Assembly (NCBI RefSeq): GCF_002288225.1
Contig: NZ_CP016777.1
Span: forward strand, 1,240,001 to 1,304,000
Length of the DNA: 64,000 nt
Origin: Candidatus Planktophila dulcis
GTDB lineage: Bacteria > Actinomycetota > Actinomycetes > Nanopelagicales > Nanopelagicaceae
Direction of reading: 5' to 3'
Translations under genes and position numbers: made by a program
Shown: positions 27,855 to 36,201 of the stretch, in pieces
How positions within the stretch are numbered: position 1 is the first letter of the stretch
Layout of the letters: every line of letters begins with the position of its first letter
The notes under the pieces: model-generated
Seen by the model: the letters and a program-made list of their open reading frames with translations, nothing else
Database searches by the model: none
What the model was told of the DNA's origin: nothing

Positions 27855-29090
27855 CTACTTAGAAGCTGCAAGCGCCTTTGCTTGGAGTGCATCCATAGTC
27901 TTCTTTGGATTTACAAGTGCTGTTCCGATCTGCTGCTGGATAGCACCCTTAACTGCTGGGAATGCTGCCTGATCTCCTGGATAGAAGATTGCAGATGGAA
28001 GCAACTTGATGAATGGTGCGAGCTTTGCATCCTTGGCTGCGATTGCTCCTGCTGACTTAGTCGCAGGAATAAATCCGCCTGCAGCCTTAAGGAATGCTGC
28101 GTAGTTTGTTGGCTCGAAGATGAAGTCCATCCACTTCGTGATTTCAGCCTTATGTCCATTTGCCTTGTATGCAGTGAAGTAATCCTGAACACCAAGTGTT
28201 ACAGGCTTCTTTCCTGGAGCAGCAACGAATGAACCTGAACCGATGTTGATTGAAGCTCCACCGTTGTCCTTAAGCCATCCTTCAAGGAAGACTGAACCGT
28301 TGATGAATGCCGCCTTACCTGCTGCAAAGAGTGCCTGTGCACATGCCGTGCGGTCACACTTAGCTGGGTTTGGCTGTGTCAACTTCTGATCTGTGAGCTT
28401 CTTAAGGAATTCCATTGTCTGGATATTTTCCTTAGAGTTAAGAACCCACTTGCCATTCTTAAACATTACGCCACCGTTACCGCCAGCCCAGATTGCGAAT
28501 TCAGCTTGTGCTTCTTCTGGTCCAAGTGGAAGTGCATATGGGTAAACGCCTGGAACCTTAGCCTTGATCTGCTTGAGAACCTTCTCAAGTTCAGGCCAGG
28601 TTGTTGGAAGCTTTGTTACGCCAGCCTTCTTAAGGATGTCCTTGTTATAGAAGAGTGCGCGTGCTGATGCTAAGTCTGGAACAGCGTAAGCAATGCCGTT
28701 GTACTTAGAGTTGTTAAGGAATGTTGGGACGATGTCATCAAGAGTTGCCTTGCTGACTACTTCATCCGCACGGTAGAGAAGACCTTCAGCAGCAGCTGCT
28801 GAGTAGTCGCCCTTGTTAACAATGTCAGGTGTCTGACCTGTTGCAACAAGTGTCTTTACCTTGTCATCGATTGTTTCCCATGAAACTACGTTGACTGAAA
28901 CTTTGATTGTTGGGTTTGCCTTTGTAAATCTTGCTGAGAGTTCATCCCAGTATGGCTGCATATTTGCGTAATCTGCTGCGACCATCTTTAGTTCGACTGG
29001 ATCTGCTGCCTTAGCTGATGTGCCAAGGACAGAAGCTGCGATCAAACCTGTAGCTGCAACGAGTGCGCTGAGGCGAGTCACTTTCTTCAT
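27855..29090 (-). CDS. Extracellular sugar-binding protein of ABC transporter
   Basis: The start at 29090 gives a 411-residue protein with a signal peptide (MKKVTRLSALVAATGLIAAS ending in AKA) and a good ribosome-binding site (AGGAG, ~8 bases upstream). No lipobox Cys is visible near the cleavage site. The mature protein has the type I solute-binding (MalE/UgpB-like) layout: EDTI-like SWETIDDKVKTLVATGQTPDIV near the start and conserved WPELEKVLKQIKAK, FINGSVFLEGW and TKWMDFIFEPTNYAAFL segments. It heads the minus-strand operon with two permeases, DeoR regulator, aldolase and GNAT protein. Confidence 0.92.
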   Translation of the reverse strand: MKKVTRLSALVAATGLIAASVLGTSAKAADPVELKMVAADYANMQPYWDELSARFTKANPTIKVSVNVVSWETIDDKVKTLVATGQTPDIVNKGDYSAAAAEGLLYRADEVVSKATLDDIVPTFLNNSKYNGIAYAVPDLASARALFYNKDILKKAGVTKLPTTWPELEKVLKQIKAKVPGVYPYALPLGPEEAQAEFAIWAGGNGGVMFKNGKWVLNSKENIQTMEFLKKLTDQKLTQPNPAKCDRTACAQALFAAGKAAFINGSVFLEGWLKDNGGASINIGSGSFVAAPGKKPVTLGVQDYFTAYKANGHKAEITKWMDFIFEPTNYAAFLKAAGGFIPATKSAGAIAAKDAKLAPFIKLLPSAIFYPGDQAAFPAVKGAIQQQIGTALVNPKKTMDALQAKALAASK

Positions 29091-29192
29091 GCGTATTACT
29101 CCTGACGGGTTTAGGCCCCGGTAAAGGGGCTTCGTTGGAGGTAGTCGACCACCTTCGATGAGGTAAAGCAACGATTTGCAGGTAACTGTTTG

Positions 29193-29210
29193 ATAACGAA
29201 CACATAACGA
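29193..29210. promoter_or_regulatory. Candidate DeoR/AgaR operator, direct repeat
   Basis: ATAACGA occurs twice with four bases between (11-base period; TCGTTAT on the other strand), in the 174-base region between the divergent binding-protein and SIS genes. DeoR-family regulators of the AgaR type often bind direct repeats at about one helical turn. The site lies upstream of the -35 of the plus-strand operon. Inference only. Confidence 0.4.
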
Positions 29211-29228
29211 CAAAAATGTGCAAAATTC

Positions 29229-29258
29229 TTGACTTTAGCATCGCCCTACGCCTACGGT
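29229..29258 (+). promoter_or_regulatory. Promoter of the SIS-ROK-nagA operon
   Basis: TTGACT (29229-29234), an 18-base spacer, and TACGGT (29253-29258) followed after six bases by the ATG at 29265. This geometry would start the transcript at or next to the start codon, and no Shine-Dalgarno sequence is visible. Confidence 0.55.
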
Positions 29259-29264
29259 TGCGCC

Positions 29265-30146
29265 ATGACAACCGCCCTCCACGCAGATGCCGAAATCGCC
29301 TCCCAGCCCCAGATCTGGCGCCAGGTAGCTGACTTCGCCCCTAGCGTCTTTGGCAAGCTCCCCCAGAAGGGCGAGCGCGTTGCCGTCGTGGGCTGCGGAA
29401 GCTCCTGGTTTATGTCGATGGCATATGCCTCACTGCGTGAAGCTGCCGGCCATGGCGAGACCGATGTATACGCCGGATCTGAATTTAACTATGACCGTAA
29501 ATATGACCGCGTTGTCTCCATCTCTCGCTCTGGGACAACATCTGAAATCGTAGAACTTCTTGGCAAAATCAAGACACCGTCAGTTGTCCTTACAGCGATT
29601 CATAACTCCCCTGTTGAAGATCGTGCAACTGAAACCATCATTATGGATTTCGCAGATGAGCAATCAGTACTACAAACTCGTTGGGCAACAGCGGCCCTTG
29701 GTCTGCTCCGCGCTCACCTTGGCTTTGATCTCAACTCTATTGTCAAAGATGCTGAGGCAGCACTTGCAAGTGATATCTCAAATCTCGTTGAAGTAGAACA
29801 GATCAGCTTCCTTGGACGTGGTTGGACAATCGGCCTTGCACATGAGGCAGCGCTGAAGACTCGCGAATCATCACAGTTCTGGGCTGAGGCATATCCGGCA
29901 CTTGATTACCGCCACGGTCCTCTTTCTATCTCACAGCCAGGTCGCGCAGTCTGGGCATTTGGCGATATCCCTGCTGACTTAGTCCGCGATATCAAATCAA
30001 CGGGCGCTCTCTTTGAATCAAGCACTCTCGACCCAATGGCCCATCTGATCCGTGCTCAGCGTGTAGCAATCGCTATCGCTAAGAAGCGTGGAGTAGATGC
30101 TGATAATCCACGCGGTCTAGCACGCTCCATCATTCTCGATAAGTAA
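29265..30146 (+). CDS. SIS-domain amino-sugar-phosphate isomerase/deaminase (AgaS-like)
   Basis: A 293-residue protein starting at the ATG at 29265 (an upstream reading from 29229 would extend into the promoter). Two SIS domains are visible: the first with VAVVGCGSSWFMSMAYASLREAAG and VSISRSGTTSEIVELL, the second with FLGRGWTIGLAHEAALKTRESS. The layout matches GlmS C-terminal halves and AgaS, but the glutamine-amidotransferase domain is absent, so it should convert an amino-sugar phosphate to a ketose phosphate and ammonia. It seems to replace nagB here. Cotranscribed with the ROK kinase 14 bases downstream. Confidence 0.87.
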   Translation: MTTALHADAEIASQPQIWRQVADFAPSVFGKLPQKGERVAVVGCGSSWFMSMAYASLREAAGHGETDVYAGSEFNYDRKYDRVVSISRSGTTSEIVELLGKIKTPSVVLTAIHNSPVEDRATETIIMDFADEQSVLQTRWATAALGLLRAHLGFDLNSIVKDAEAALASDISNLVEVEQISFLGRGWTIGLAHEAALKTRESSQFWAEAYPALDYRHGPLSISQPGRAVWAFGDIPADLVRDIKSTGALFESSTLDPMAHLIRAQRVAIAIAKKRGVDADNPRGLARSIILDK

Positions 30147-30160
30147 TTACACTCATCTCT

Positions 30161-31063
30161 GTGAGCTATGTAGTCGCAGTAGATGTAGGCGGAACCGAGA
30201 TCAAGAGCGCTCTGGTCGACTCTGATTTCAACGTTATCGCAACTACCACTGCGCCTACTCCAAAGGCCGATACAACCGGCGTCGAAACCGTGAAAGCAAT
30301 CGCTGCCATCGTCGCACAATTTTCCACACAACATCCTGTTGATGCTGTCGGATTAGCAGTACCAGGCGCACTCGATGAGCCAGCAGGAACATCTCGTTGG
30401 TCAGGCAATCTGCAGTGGAAGAACCTTCCTATTCGTAATCTCTTAGAAGATGCCATCAAGATTCCAGTTGCATTCGGCCATGATGTGCGCACAGCAGCTG
30501 TTGCTGAGATGCGCAGTGGCGCAGCAAAAGGTGCTCGCAATGCAATCTTTATTCCCGTTGGAACCGGTATTGCTGCAGCGCTGATCATCGATGGCGAGAT
30601 TCGATCTGCAGAAGGATTTGCAGGCGAGATCGGCCATGTGAATGTCAATGGCAAATATCCATGCGTCTGTGGCAAGAGTGGATGTTTAGAACCTGCAGCA
30701 TCGACTCTCGCAATCAGTAAAGCCTATGAAGCGCAATCCGGAAAGAGCGGAACTACCACTGAGGAAATTTACAAACTTGTTGTTGCAGGCGATGCTGTTG
30801 CAATAAATGTTTGGAACGATGCAACGGCTGCCATGGCGCGTGCATGTGAATTACTCATCACCATTCTTGCACCAGAAGTAATTGTCTTTGGTGGCGGACT
30901 ATCTAATGCAGGAGAGACATTCCTTAAGCCTATTAGAGATTACTTAGATTCATCTCTGACCTTCCAGCGCAAACCCCGACTTGAAATTGCACATTACGGC
31001 GCAAAGGCCGGAACTATTGGTTGTGCGATGTTGGCATTTGATCGTGTGAAGGCAGGCAAGTAA
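30161..31063 (+). CDS. ROK-family sugar kinase, probable N-acetylhexosamine kinase
   Basis: A 300-residue kinase with a GTG start. The N-terminal ATP-binding motif is VAVDVGGTEIKSALV. FGHDVRTAAVAEM gives the catalytic Asp region, and the ROK zinc signature is GHVNVNGKYPCVCGKSGCLE. The gene lies between the SIS isomerase and nagA and overlaps nagA by one base. Expected reaction: phosphorylation at C6 of GlcNAc or GalNAc (or glucose) released by the GH20 enzyme. Specificity is inferred from context. Confidence 0.87.
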   Translation: MSYVVAVDVGGTEIKSALVDSDFNVIATTTAPTPKADTTGVETVKAIAAIVAQFSTQHPVDAVGLAVPGALDEPAGTSRWSGNLQWKNLPIRNLLEDAIKIPVAFGHDVRTAAVAEMRSGAAKGARNAIFIPVGTGIAAALIIDGEIRSAEGFAGEIGHVNVNGKYPCVCGKSGCLEPAASTLAISKAYEAQSGKSGTTTEEIYKLVVAGDAVAINVWNDATAAMARACELLITILAPEVIVFGGGLSNAGETFLKPIRDYLDSSLTFQRKPRLEIAHYGAKAGTIGCAMLAFDRVKAGK

Positions 31064-32154
31064 TGCATATCCACGGATCATCTGCCGTTGTTGATGGAAA
31101 GCTGCAAGAGAAGGTCTGCATTAAGGGTGCCGATGGAGTCATCACTGCAATCACTCTGAACTGCGCAGAAACTCCTGATTCAAGCCACTCTGGCACTTTG
31201 ATTCCGGGCTTCGTTGATATCCACTCACATGGTGGCGCTGGCTTCTACTTCTCAGATCTCTCACCTGAAAATGTTGCAGCAGCGCGCAATACCCACCTTT
31301 CCCATGGCACAACAACTCATATTGCATCCCTTGTCACAGAACCCATTGGTGTTCTTGAAGAACAGATTCTGCGATTAGTTCCGATGGTTAACGCTGGTGT
31401 CTTTGAAGGCATTCACTTAGAAGGTCCTTACCTATCTCATGCACGCTGCGGAGCACACGAGCCATCCCTGTTGCGCTCACCTGATATCGATGAACTATCC
31501 GCTCTGCTTGATGCAGGGCAAGGTGCAATCACGATGATCACTCTTGCTCCAGAACTCGATAGCGGCATTGAAGCAGTTGAATACTTAACTTCCCGTGGAA
31601 TTACTGTGGCCCTTGGCCATTCACAAGCAGATGCAGCAACTACTAACGCTGCCTTTGCAGCAGGGGCTAAGCTCGTTACCCACTTCAGCAATGGGATGCC
31701 TAAGCCATCAGCGGGTGCAACAACTATCGCTGAAGCATCACTTGCCGAGAAGCGAATTCCACTTGAAATGATTATTGATGGAGTTCACGTCTCTAATGAA
31801 ATCCTCAAAGAAGTTCTCGCATCCGGTGATCAACGCACTATTTTGATTACAGATTCGATGTCGGCGGCAGGTGGTGCTGACGGTAGTTACTCGATTGGAT
31901 CCCTGGATGTAGTGGTCATTGATGGAGTAGCACGATTGACTTCAAATCATTCTTTGGCAGGAAGTACGCTCACCATGGATCAGGCGTTTATCAACTTCCT
32001 CAAAGTAAATAACAACATTGTTGATTGCGTATTTGCAGCATCCACTCTGCCTGCAAAGACCCTTGGTCTGCATGCAGTCGGTGAGATCGCGGTTGGAAAG
32101 AAGACACATATTCTCGAATACACGGGTACTGAAATTAAGGTGGTTGCCTCATGA
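31063..32154 (+). CDS. nagA: N-acetylglucosamine-6-phosphate deacetylase
   Basis: A 363-residue amidohydrolase. Signatures are PGFVDIHSHGGAG (metal-binding HxH), the HLEGPYLSHARCGAH segment with the metal-ligand Glu, VALGHSQADA and THFSNGMPKPS with later metal-binding His residues, and ITDSMSAAGGADG with the catalytic Asp. It removes the acetyl group from GlcNAc-6-P (or GalNAc-6-P in AgaA-type enzymes), yielding the substrate for the SIS protein. Start overlaps the kinase stop (TAATG); its stop overlaps the SnoaL-like gene. Confidence 0.94.
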   Translation: MHIHGSSAVVDGKLQEKVCIKGADGVITAITLNCAETPDSSHSGTLIPGFVDIHSHGGAGFYFSDLSPENVAAARNTHLSHGTTTHIASLVTEPIGVLEEQILRLVPMVNAGVFEGIHLEGPYLSHARCGAHEPSLLRSPDIDELSALLDAGQGAITMITLAPELDSGIEAVEYLTSRGITVALGHSQADAATTNAAFAAGAKLVTHFSNGMPKPSAGATTIAEASLAEKRIPLEMIIDGVHVSNEILKEVLASGDQRTILITDSMSAAGGADGSYSIGSLDVVVIDGVARLTSNHSLAGSTLTMDQAFINFLKVNNNIVDCVFAASTLPAKTLGLHAVGEIAVGKKTHILEYTGTEIKVVAS

Positions 32155-32570
32155 GTTCACTCGAATCTAATCGCCAAGCAGCTGCTGATTTCTTTGAACA
32201 AATCTGGAATCAGAAAGATGAATCAGCTATCGATCGCTTTATCGCACTTGATGCAGCAGGTAATGACCCAAAGTTTGGTGTGGGGCGTGAATCTTTTCGC
32301 GAACAGTGGAAGAAGTGGCATGCAGCATTTCCTGATCTTCACTTTGATGTTCGAGAAATCATCGCTGAAGGCGATCGCGTTGTAACTCGTTGGCATCTGA
32401 CTGGAACACACACCGGTGCTGAGTATTTAGGTAAGGCGGCATCGGGTGCAAAGATTGCCGTTGATGGTGTTTCCATCGACACCATTAAAGATGGCGTTGT
32501 GCTTGATGGATTTGATGCCTGGGATTCACTCGGTTTCCGTGAACAACTAGGAATTATCAAGCCGCTTTAA
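32151..32570 (+). CDS. SnoaL-like ester cyclase/NTF2-fold protein
   Basis: A 139-residue single-domain protein with the SnoaL-type pattern: FFEQIWNQKDESAIDRFIA, WHAAFPDLHFDVREIIAEGDRVVTRWHLTGTHTG and GVSIDTIKDGVVLDGFDAWDSLGF. Such proteins are small alpha+beta barrels acting as cyclases, isomerases or binding proteins; many have no known activity. It is translationally coupled to nagA (ATGA), the last gene of the operon. Role in amino-sugar use unknown. Confidence 0.83.
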   Translation: MSSLESNRQAAADFFEQIWNQKDESAIDRFIALDAAGNDPKFGVGRESFREQWKKWHAAFPDLHFDVREIIAEGDRVVTRWHLTGTHTGAEYLGKAASGAKIAVDGVSIDTIKDGVVLDGFDAWDSLGFREQLGIIKPL

Positions 32571-32618
32571 AGTCCTGCATCTCTTTTTCTATCGCAGATT
32601 AGTTTGTTACAAAAGGTA

Positions 32619-32646
32619 AGAGGCGCCTAGTTTCCTAGGCGCCTCT
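32619..32646. terminator. Hairpin terminator between convergent operons
   Basis: A perfect 12-base-pair stem (AGAGGCGCCTAG / CTAGGCGCCTCT) with a TTTC loop, between the SnoaL-like gene and the convergent nucleotidase. The following U-run is weak in both directions, but position and stability support termination. Confidence 0.75.
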
Positions 32647-32673
32647 AATCCCGATTACCCTCTAATCGAGAAT

Positions 32674-34689
32674 TTACGCGACTTTCTTAATACGACCATC
32701 TGCTGCTGGAACTTGGGTTACCTTTCCAGCGGCTAGATCTGCCTTAAGAGCATCTACAAAGAGATCAAGGAGTGCTCCCTGAACCTTTGCTTGAGCTGGT
32801 GAGAACACATTCACATAGCCATCTCCACCGTAGATAACGAAGTCGAGTGTTGTGATTGTGTATTGCTTTGCATCCTTAGGAATTGCAGTTCCATCTAGCT
32901 TTGTTACTTCAACAATTCGGCTACCAGCCGGCTTTGTTGAGTCAAAGCTGAACTTGAATCCTGAAATCTGTGGGAAACGTCCATCACCTGGGTAGTTTCC
33001 TCCGACTCCATTTTCAAGTGCCTTCCACAGGTTTTCACCAGTTACTACTGATGTAGCAATCTGATTTCCAAATGGGAAGACTGTGAATGCATCTCCTAAC
33101 GTCACATCAAGCGCCCCTGTCCCGGTGCGCACAAGTGAAGTATTTGCAGGAATGTATGTCTTTGCAGGGAAGGTATCGCGTATTCCACCACCATTTTGAA
33201 CTGCGAAATCTGTCTTGTATTTAGCGCGCATGAGATCTGCAATGTAATTACCCATTGGAGTTTCTCCAGAGCGTTCTACTGCCGGTGTTCCACCACGTGG
33301 GAAGACACCTGAAACTGTTCCGATCTTCACATCTAGCTTGGCGGTGAGTTGGTCCTTATAGGTCTTCACCATCGCAGCAGCTGCAGCATCTTGAGTTGTT
33401 ACTGTGCTTAAGACACCTGTGTTGATAGTTGGTGCAGCAGCCTTCAATACATGCTGGATTGATTGACCAACTACTTTTCCGCGCTTGATACAGATCTGGG
33501 TACGTGTGTACTCAACGCCTGCATTGCGAGTCTGGCCGAGGACAACTGGATTGGTTCGAATTGTTCCTGGAGTCAGTGTTGCAAAAGTCTGGTGGCTATG
33601 GCCACCGTAGATTGCAGTTGCTCCCTTGATCTGTGCAGCTAACTCATTGAGTTGACCCTTTGCAGTTCCATCAGAGTTCTGTAGCCAACCCTGGTGAAGG
33701 AGTGCAATAACAATCTCAGCGCCAGCAGCCTTAGCCTCTGTAATCGCCTTATTTACCCCAGCAACACCTGGGTTAATTGTGATGGTCTGCTTGGCACCAG
33801 ATGCACTTACGTAATCCAAGTTACCTGGGAATACCTGTTCAATAGTCTCTGGGGTATTGGAGCCGACAACGCCGACTTTCACGCCACCACGTTCGATTAT
33901 CGAGAAGTTCTTCATCTGCTTGGTTCCTGATTTAAGAACTGCAAGTGAGTCTGCGTCATAGTTTGAGACAACCCACTGGAAATTTGAGAGACCGATCATT
34001 TTATTGAGGTGATCTAGCTTTCGGTCATGCTCGTGATTTCCTGGAATTGAAACATCGAGTTTGATTGAGTTAAGAGTTTCAATGGTTGGAATTTCTTCAA
34101 ATTCAGTTGAGATAGGTGGCGCGGCACCAATGTTGTCACCGGATGAGAGAGCAATGGTTGCTACGTTTGCTTTGCGGTCCGCTTCCCAGTTGCTAGCCAA
34201 TAGCGCTGCTCCGAATGATGTGCCGACCTCAATCGCTCCATGGAGATCACTGAGCTGTAGGACCTGCACTGCTTTGTTCGTAGGAGAGGCAACAGTTGCA
34301 AGTTGTGCTGCTGTGTAGGACTTAGTTGATGCTTTTGGTTGTGAAAAACCATACTCATTCACTGCCTGAACAACAGGAGTACCTGCAGGTTGACCGATCA
34401 CAACGGGCATTGTCACAACGTTATTAGCCTTCGCTGGGACAAAGATTGGACATGAGCCAGCACCAGCTGAAACTACATAACCAGAAATCTTTGGTTCCAC
34501 ATCCACACCTGGTGTCCATCGAACAACAACTCCACCAGAGCCAAGATATGAAGTAACACTTGTTGGCGCATTAGGTAGTGCATATGTTGATGCCTGTGCA
34601 CTTGGGGCTATAACGAGCCCAGTTGCCGCGATGACCGCGGTTGATAGAAAGAATGAAAAAGCTGATTTGAGCATAATTGAGGATTTCAT
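32674..34689 (-). CDS. Secreted 5'-nucleotidase/metallophosphatase with N-terminal FN3-like domain
   Basis: A 671-residue exported protein. A signal peptide (residues ~1-33) ends near APSAQA, followed by a fibronectin-III-like domain (~35-125; PNAPTSVTSY through WTPG to VNEYG). The metallophosphatase domain follows with VLQLSDLHGAIE (metal ligands), GDNIGAAP, PGNHEHD and GGHSHQT. The C-terminal 5'-nucleotidase domain has NYIADLMRAKY, NGGGIRDTF and YGGDGY. It probably releases phosphate from nucleotides outside the cell. Alternative start ATG at 34674. Its upstream region holds 11-base-period PHO-box-like repeats and a palindrome next to the start codon. Confidence 0.92.
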   Translation of the reverse strand: MKSSIMLKSAFSFFLSTAVIAATGLVIAPSAQASTYALPNAPTSVTSYLGSGGVVVRWTPGVDVEPKISGYVVSAGAGSCPIFVPAKANNVVTMPVVIGQPAGTPVVQAVNEYGFSQPKASTKSYTAAQLATVASPTNKAVQVLQLSDLHGAIEVGTSFGAALLASNWEADRKANVATIALSSGDNIGAAPPISTEFEEIPTIETLNSIKLDVSIPGNHEHDRKLDHLNKMIGLSNFQWVVSNYDADSLAVLKSGTKQMKNFSIIERGGVKVGVVGSNTPETIEQVFPGNLDYVSASGAKQTITINPGVAGVNKAITEAKAAGAEIVIALLHQGWLQNSDGTAKGQLNELAAQIKGATAIYGGHSHQTFATLTPGTIRTNPVVLGQTRNAGVEYTRTQICIKRGKVVGQSIQHVLKAAAPTINTGVLSTVTTQDAAAAAMVKTYKDQLTAKLDVKIGTVSGVFPRGGTPAVERSGETPMGNYIADLMRAKYKTDFAVQNGGGIRDTFPAKTYIPANTSLVRTGTGALDVTLGDAFTVFPFGNQIATSVVTGENLWKALENGVGGNYPGDGRFPQISGFKFSFDSTKPAGSRIVEVTKLDGTAIPKDAKQYTITTLDFVIYGGDGYVNVFSPAQAKVQGALLDLFVDALKADLAAGKVTQVPAADGRIKKVA

Positions 34690-34709
34690 GAGAGGAGTTA
34701 ACTCTTCTC
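34690..34709. repeat. 20-bp palindrome abutting the nucleotidase start codon
   Basis: GAGA, one base, GAGTT on the left arm and AACTC, one base, TCTC on the right arm, broken only by one mismatched pair. It touches the ATG at 34689 and covers the ribosome-binding region (GGAGAAGAG on the minus strand). It could be an operator or an mRNA hairpin that limits translation. Confidence 0.5.
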
Positions 34710-34721
34710 CTTATTTTTTAA

Positions 34722-34761
34722 TTGGAATAGAAAGTGAAGAGCAGGTTAATTACTGGTGAAA
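34722..34761 (-). promoter_or_regulatory. PHO-box-like array upstream of the secreted nucleotidase
   Basis: On the minus strand four heptamers stand in exact 11-base register: TTTCACC, ATTAACC, CTTCACT and ATTCCAA (spacers AGTA, TGCT, TTCT). The first three keep most of the Streptomyces PhoP unit GTTCACC and the fourth is degenerate. The array starts 33 bases upstream of the nucleotidase ATG, in the gap after the FprA-type gene. Confidence 0.52.
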
Positions 34762-34766
34762 ACTCC

Positions 34767-36041
34767 CTACAAGCCCGCTCTGCTTAGCAGATCCTGGCGG
34801 TCCACAAACTTGCGACGTGGCTTTCCAACCGATTCACCTGCAGCAACTTCAGCAGTGTTGATTGCCTGCCAGTGCTGCTGAGTTACAACCCTGTTATGTG
34901 TAATTACATCGGTGATATCACCTGAAGTTTTAGGTGTTCCAAGATCTTCAAGGAGCAACTGCATCACATCAGCTGCATCCGATTTATTGGTGCCGATAAC
35001 CCCTGAAGGTCCGCGTTTTGCCCATCCAACGACATAGACATTTTCACTTACTCGGCCATCGGTATTAACAACCTTGCCCTTTTCGTAAGGAATTCCTTCA
35101 AGAGATGCTGCCTCATAACCAATGGCGGTAATTACTAAGCCACACTTAATACTGAAGGTTTCATCACTTCCGGTCTTCTGGAAGACAACTTCTTCAACAC
35201 GAGCGTTGCCCTTGATCTCCTTAGGTGTTGCCAAAAACTGGAACTTCATCGTGCGTTCGTGGTTGGTGGCATCTTTTTCCGAAATCAAAAGCATTGCATC
35301 GAGATTGCTCTTCACATCTTTCTCAGGTGCATCTCCTGCGCGAGCAATGGCCGCTTCTATATCTGCCTTATCCATGACTACGTTGGTGTGTTCTAGCTTA
35401 GGAAGGTCGCGAAGTTCAGGTGAGGTAAAGGCTGCATGCTCAGGGCCACGACGGGCGCTGATGATTACTGTGCGCACTTTGCTCTCTTTAAAAGTATCAA
35501 TTGCATGATCTGCCGTATCAGTTGGATCTAGCTCACTTGGCTCAAGTGCCAACATGCGAGCAACATCCATCGCTACATTTCCAGCGCCAATAACGACTGC
35601 CGTATTGGTACTCAAATCAATTGATTCATCTTTGAAATCAGGGTGCGAGTTATACCAAGGCACGAAAGTCGCTGCAGACATTGATCCCGGAAGATCTTCG
35701 CCAGGAATTCCGAGTTTCTTGCCGAGTGCTGTACCTGTTGCAATTACAACAGCGTCGTACTTCTCTTTAAGCTGTTCGATGGTGAGATCGCTACCAAGCT
35801 CAACGTTTGCAAATAATCTGAAGTTTGGTTCATTAGCAACTTTTTCAAATACCTTGGCAACTGTCTTAATCTTTGGGTGATCAGGTGCAACACCGCTACG
35901 AACCAAGCCCCAAGGGGTTGGAAGACGCTCAATCATGTCAATTGCGAATTGGAGTTCTTCTGTTTGAAGATTCTGCAGAGCAAGGGCTGCAAAGTAGCCG
36001 GCAGGTCCTGCACCGACGATTGCTACTTTGTATTGAGGCAC
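34767..36041 (-). CDS. fprA: FprA-type ferredoxin/adrenodoxin-NADP+ reductase
   Basis: A 424-residue flavoprotein with an N-terminal FAD-binding Rossmann motif (VAIVGAGPAGYFAALAL), the LPTPWGLVRSGVAPDHPK segment highly typical of adrenodoxin-reductase-like enzymes, and a second Rossmann motif for NADP (VVIGAGNVAMDVARML). The C-terminal VVGWAKRGPSGVIGTNK segment is also diagnostic. It passes electrons between NADPH and ferredoxin and could feed the P450 at 52989 or other ferredoxin-dependent enzymes. Start codon is GTG at 36041 with AAAGGA five bases before it. Confidence 0.93.
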   Translation of the reverse strand: MPQYKVAIVGAGPAGYFAALALQNLQTEELQFAIDMIERLPTPWGLVRSGVAPDHPKIKTVAKVFEKVANEPNFRLFANVELGSDLTIEQLKEKYDAVVIATGTALGKKLGIPGEDLPGSMSAATFVPWYNSHPDFKDESIDLSTNTAVVIGAGNVAMDVARMLALEPSELDPTDTADHAIDTFKESKVRTVIISARRGPEHAAFTSPELRDLPKLEHTNVVMDKADIEAAIARAGDAPEKDVKSNLDAMLLISEKDATNHERTMKFQFLATPKEIKGNARVEEVVFQKTGSDETFSIKCGLVITAIGYEAASLEGIPYEKGKVVNTDGRVSENVYVVGWAKRGPSGVIGTNKSDAADVMQLLLEDLGTPKTSGDITDVITHNRVVTQQHWQAINTAEVAAGESVGKPRRKFVDRQDLLSRAGL

Positions 36042-36065
36042 ACGAATCCTTTGCTAAAGAAATAC

Positions 36066-36157
36066 TGGCGGAGACGAGGAGATTTGAACTCCTGAAGGCT
36101 TTTACACCTTACCTCGTTAGCAGTGAGGCGCACTCGACCGGGCTATGCGACGTCTCC
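36066..36157 (-). tRNA. tRNA-Ser (anticodon GCT)
   Basis: A class II tRNA on the minus strand: acceptor arms GGAGACG and CGTCTCC, anticodon loop CTGCTAA with GCT, a long variable arm and a GAGTTCAAATCTC T-arm. The CCA end is encoded (36066-36068). Reads AGC and AGU. The last anticodon-stem pair is A-C, a minor irregularity. Confidence 0.95.
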
Positions 36158-36201
36158 AAGTGGTGAGGCAAGTCTAGCGCGTGAAGGAATGGGTAATCAC
36201 T

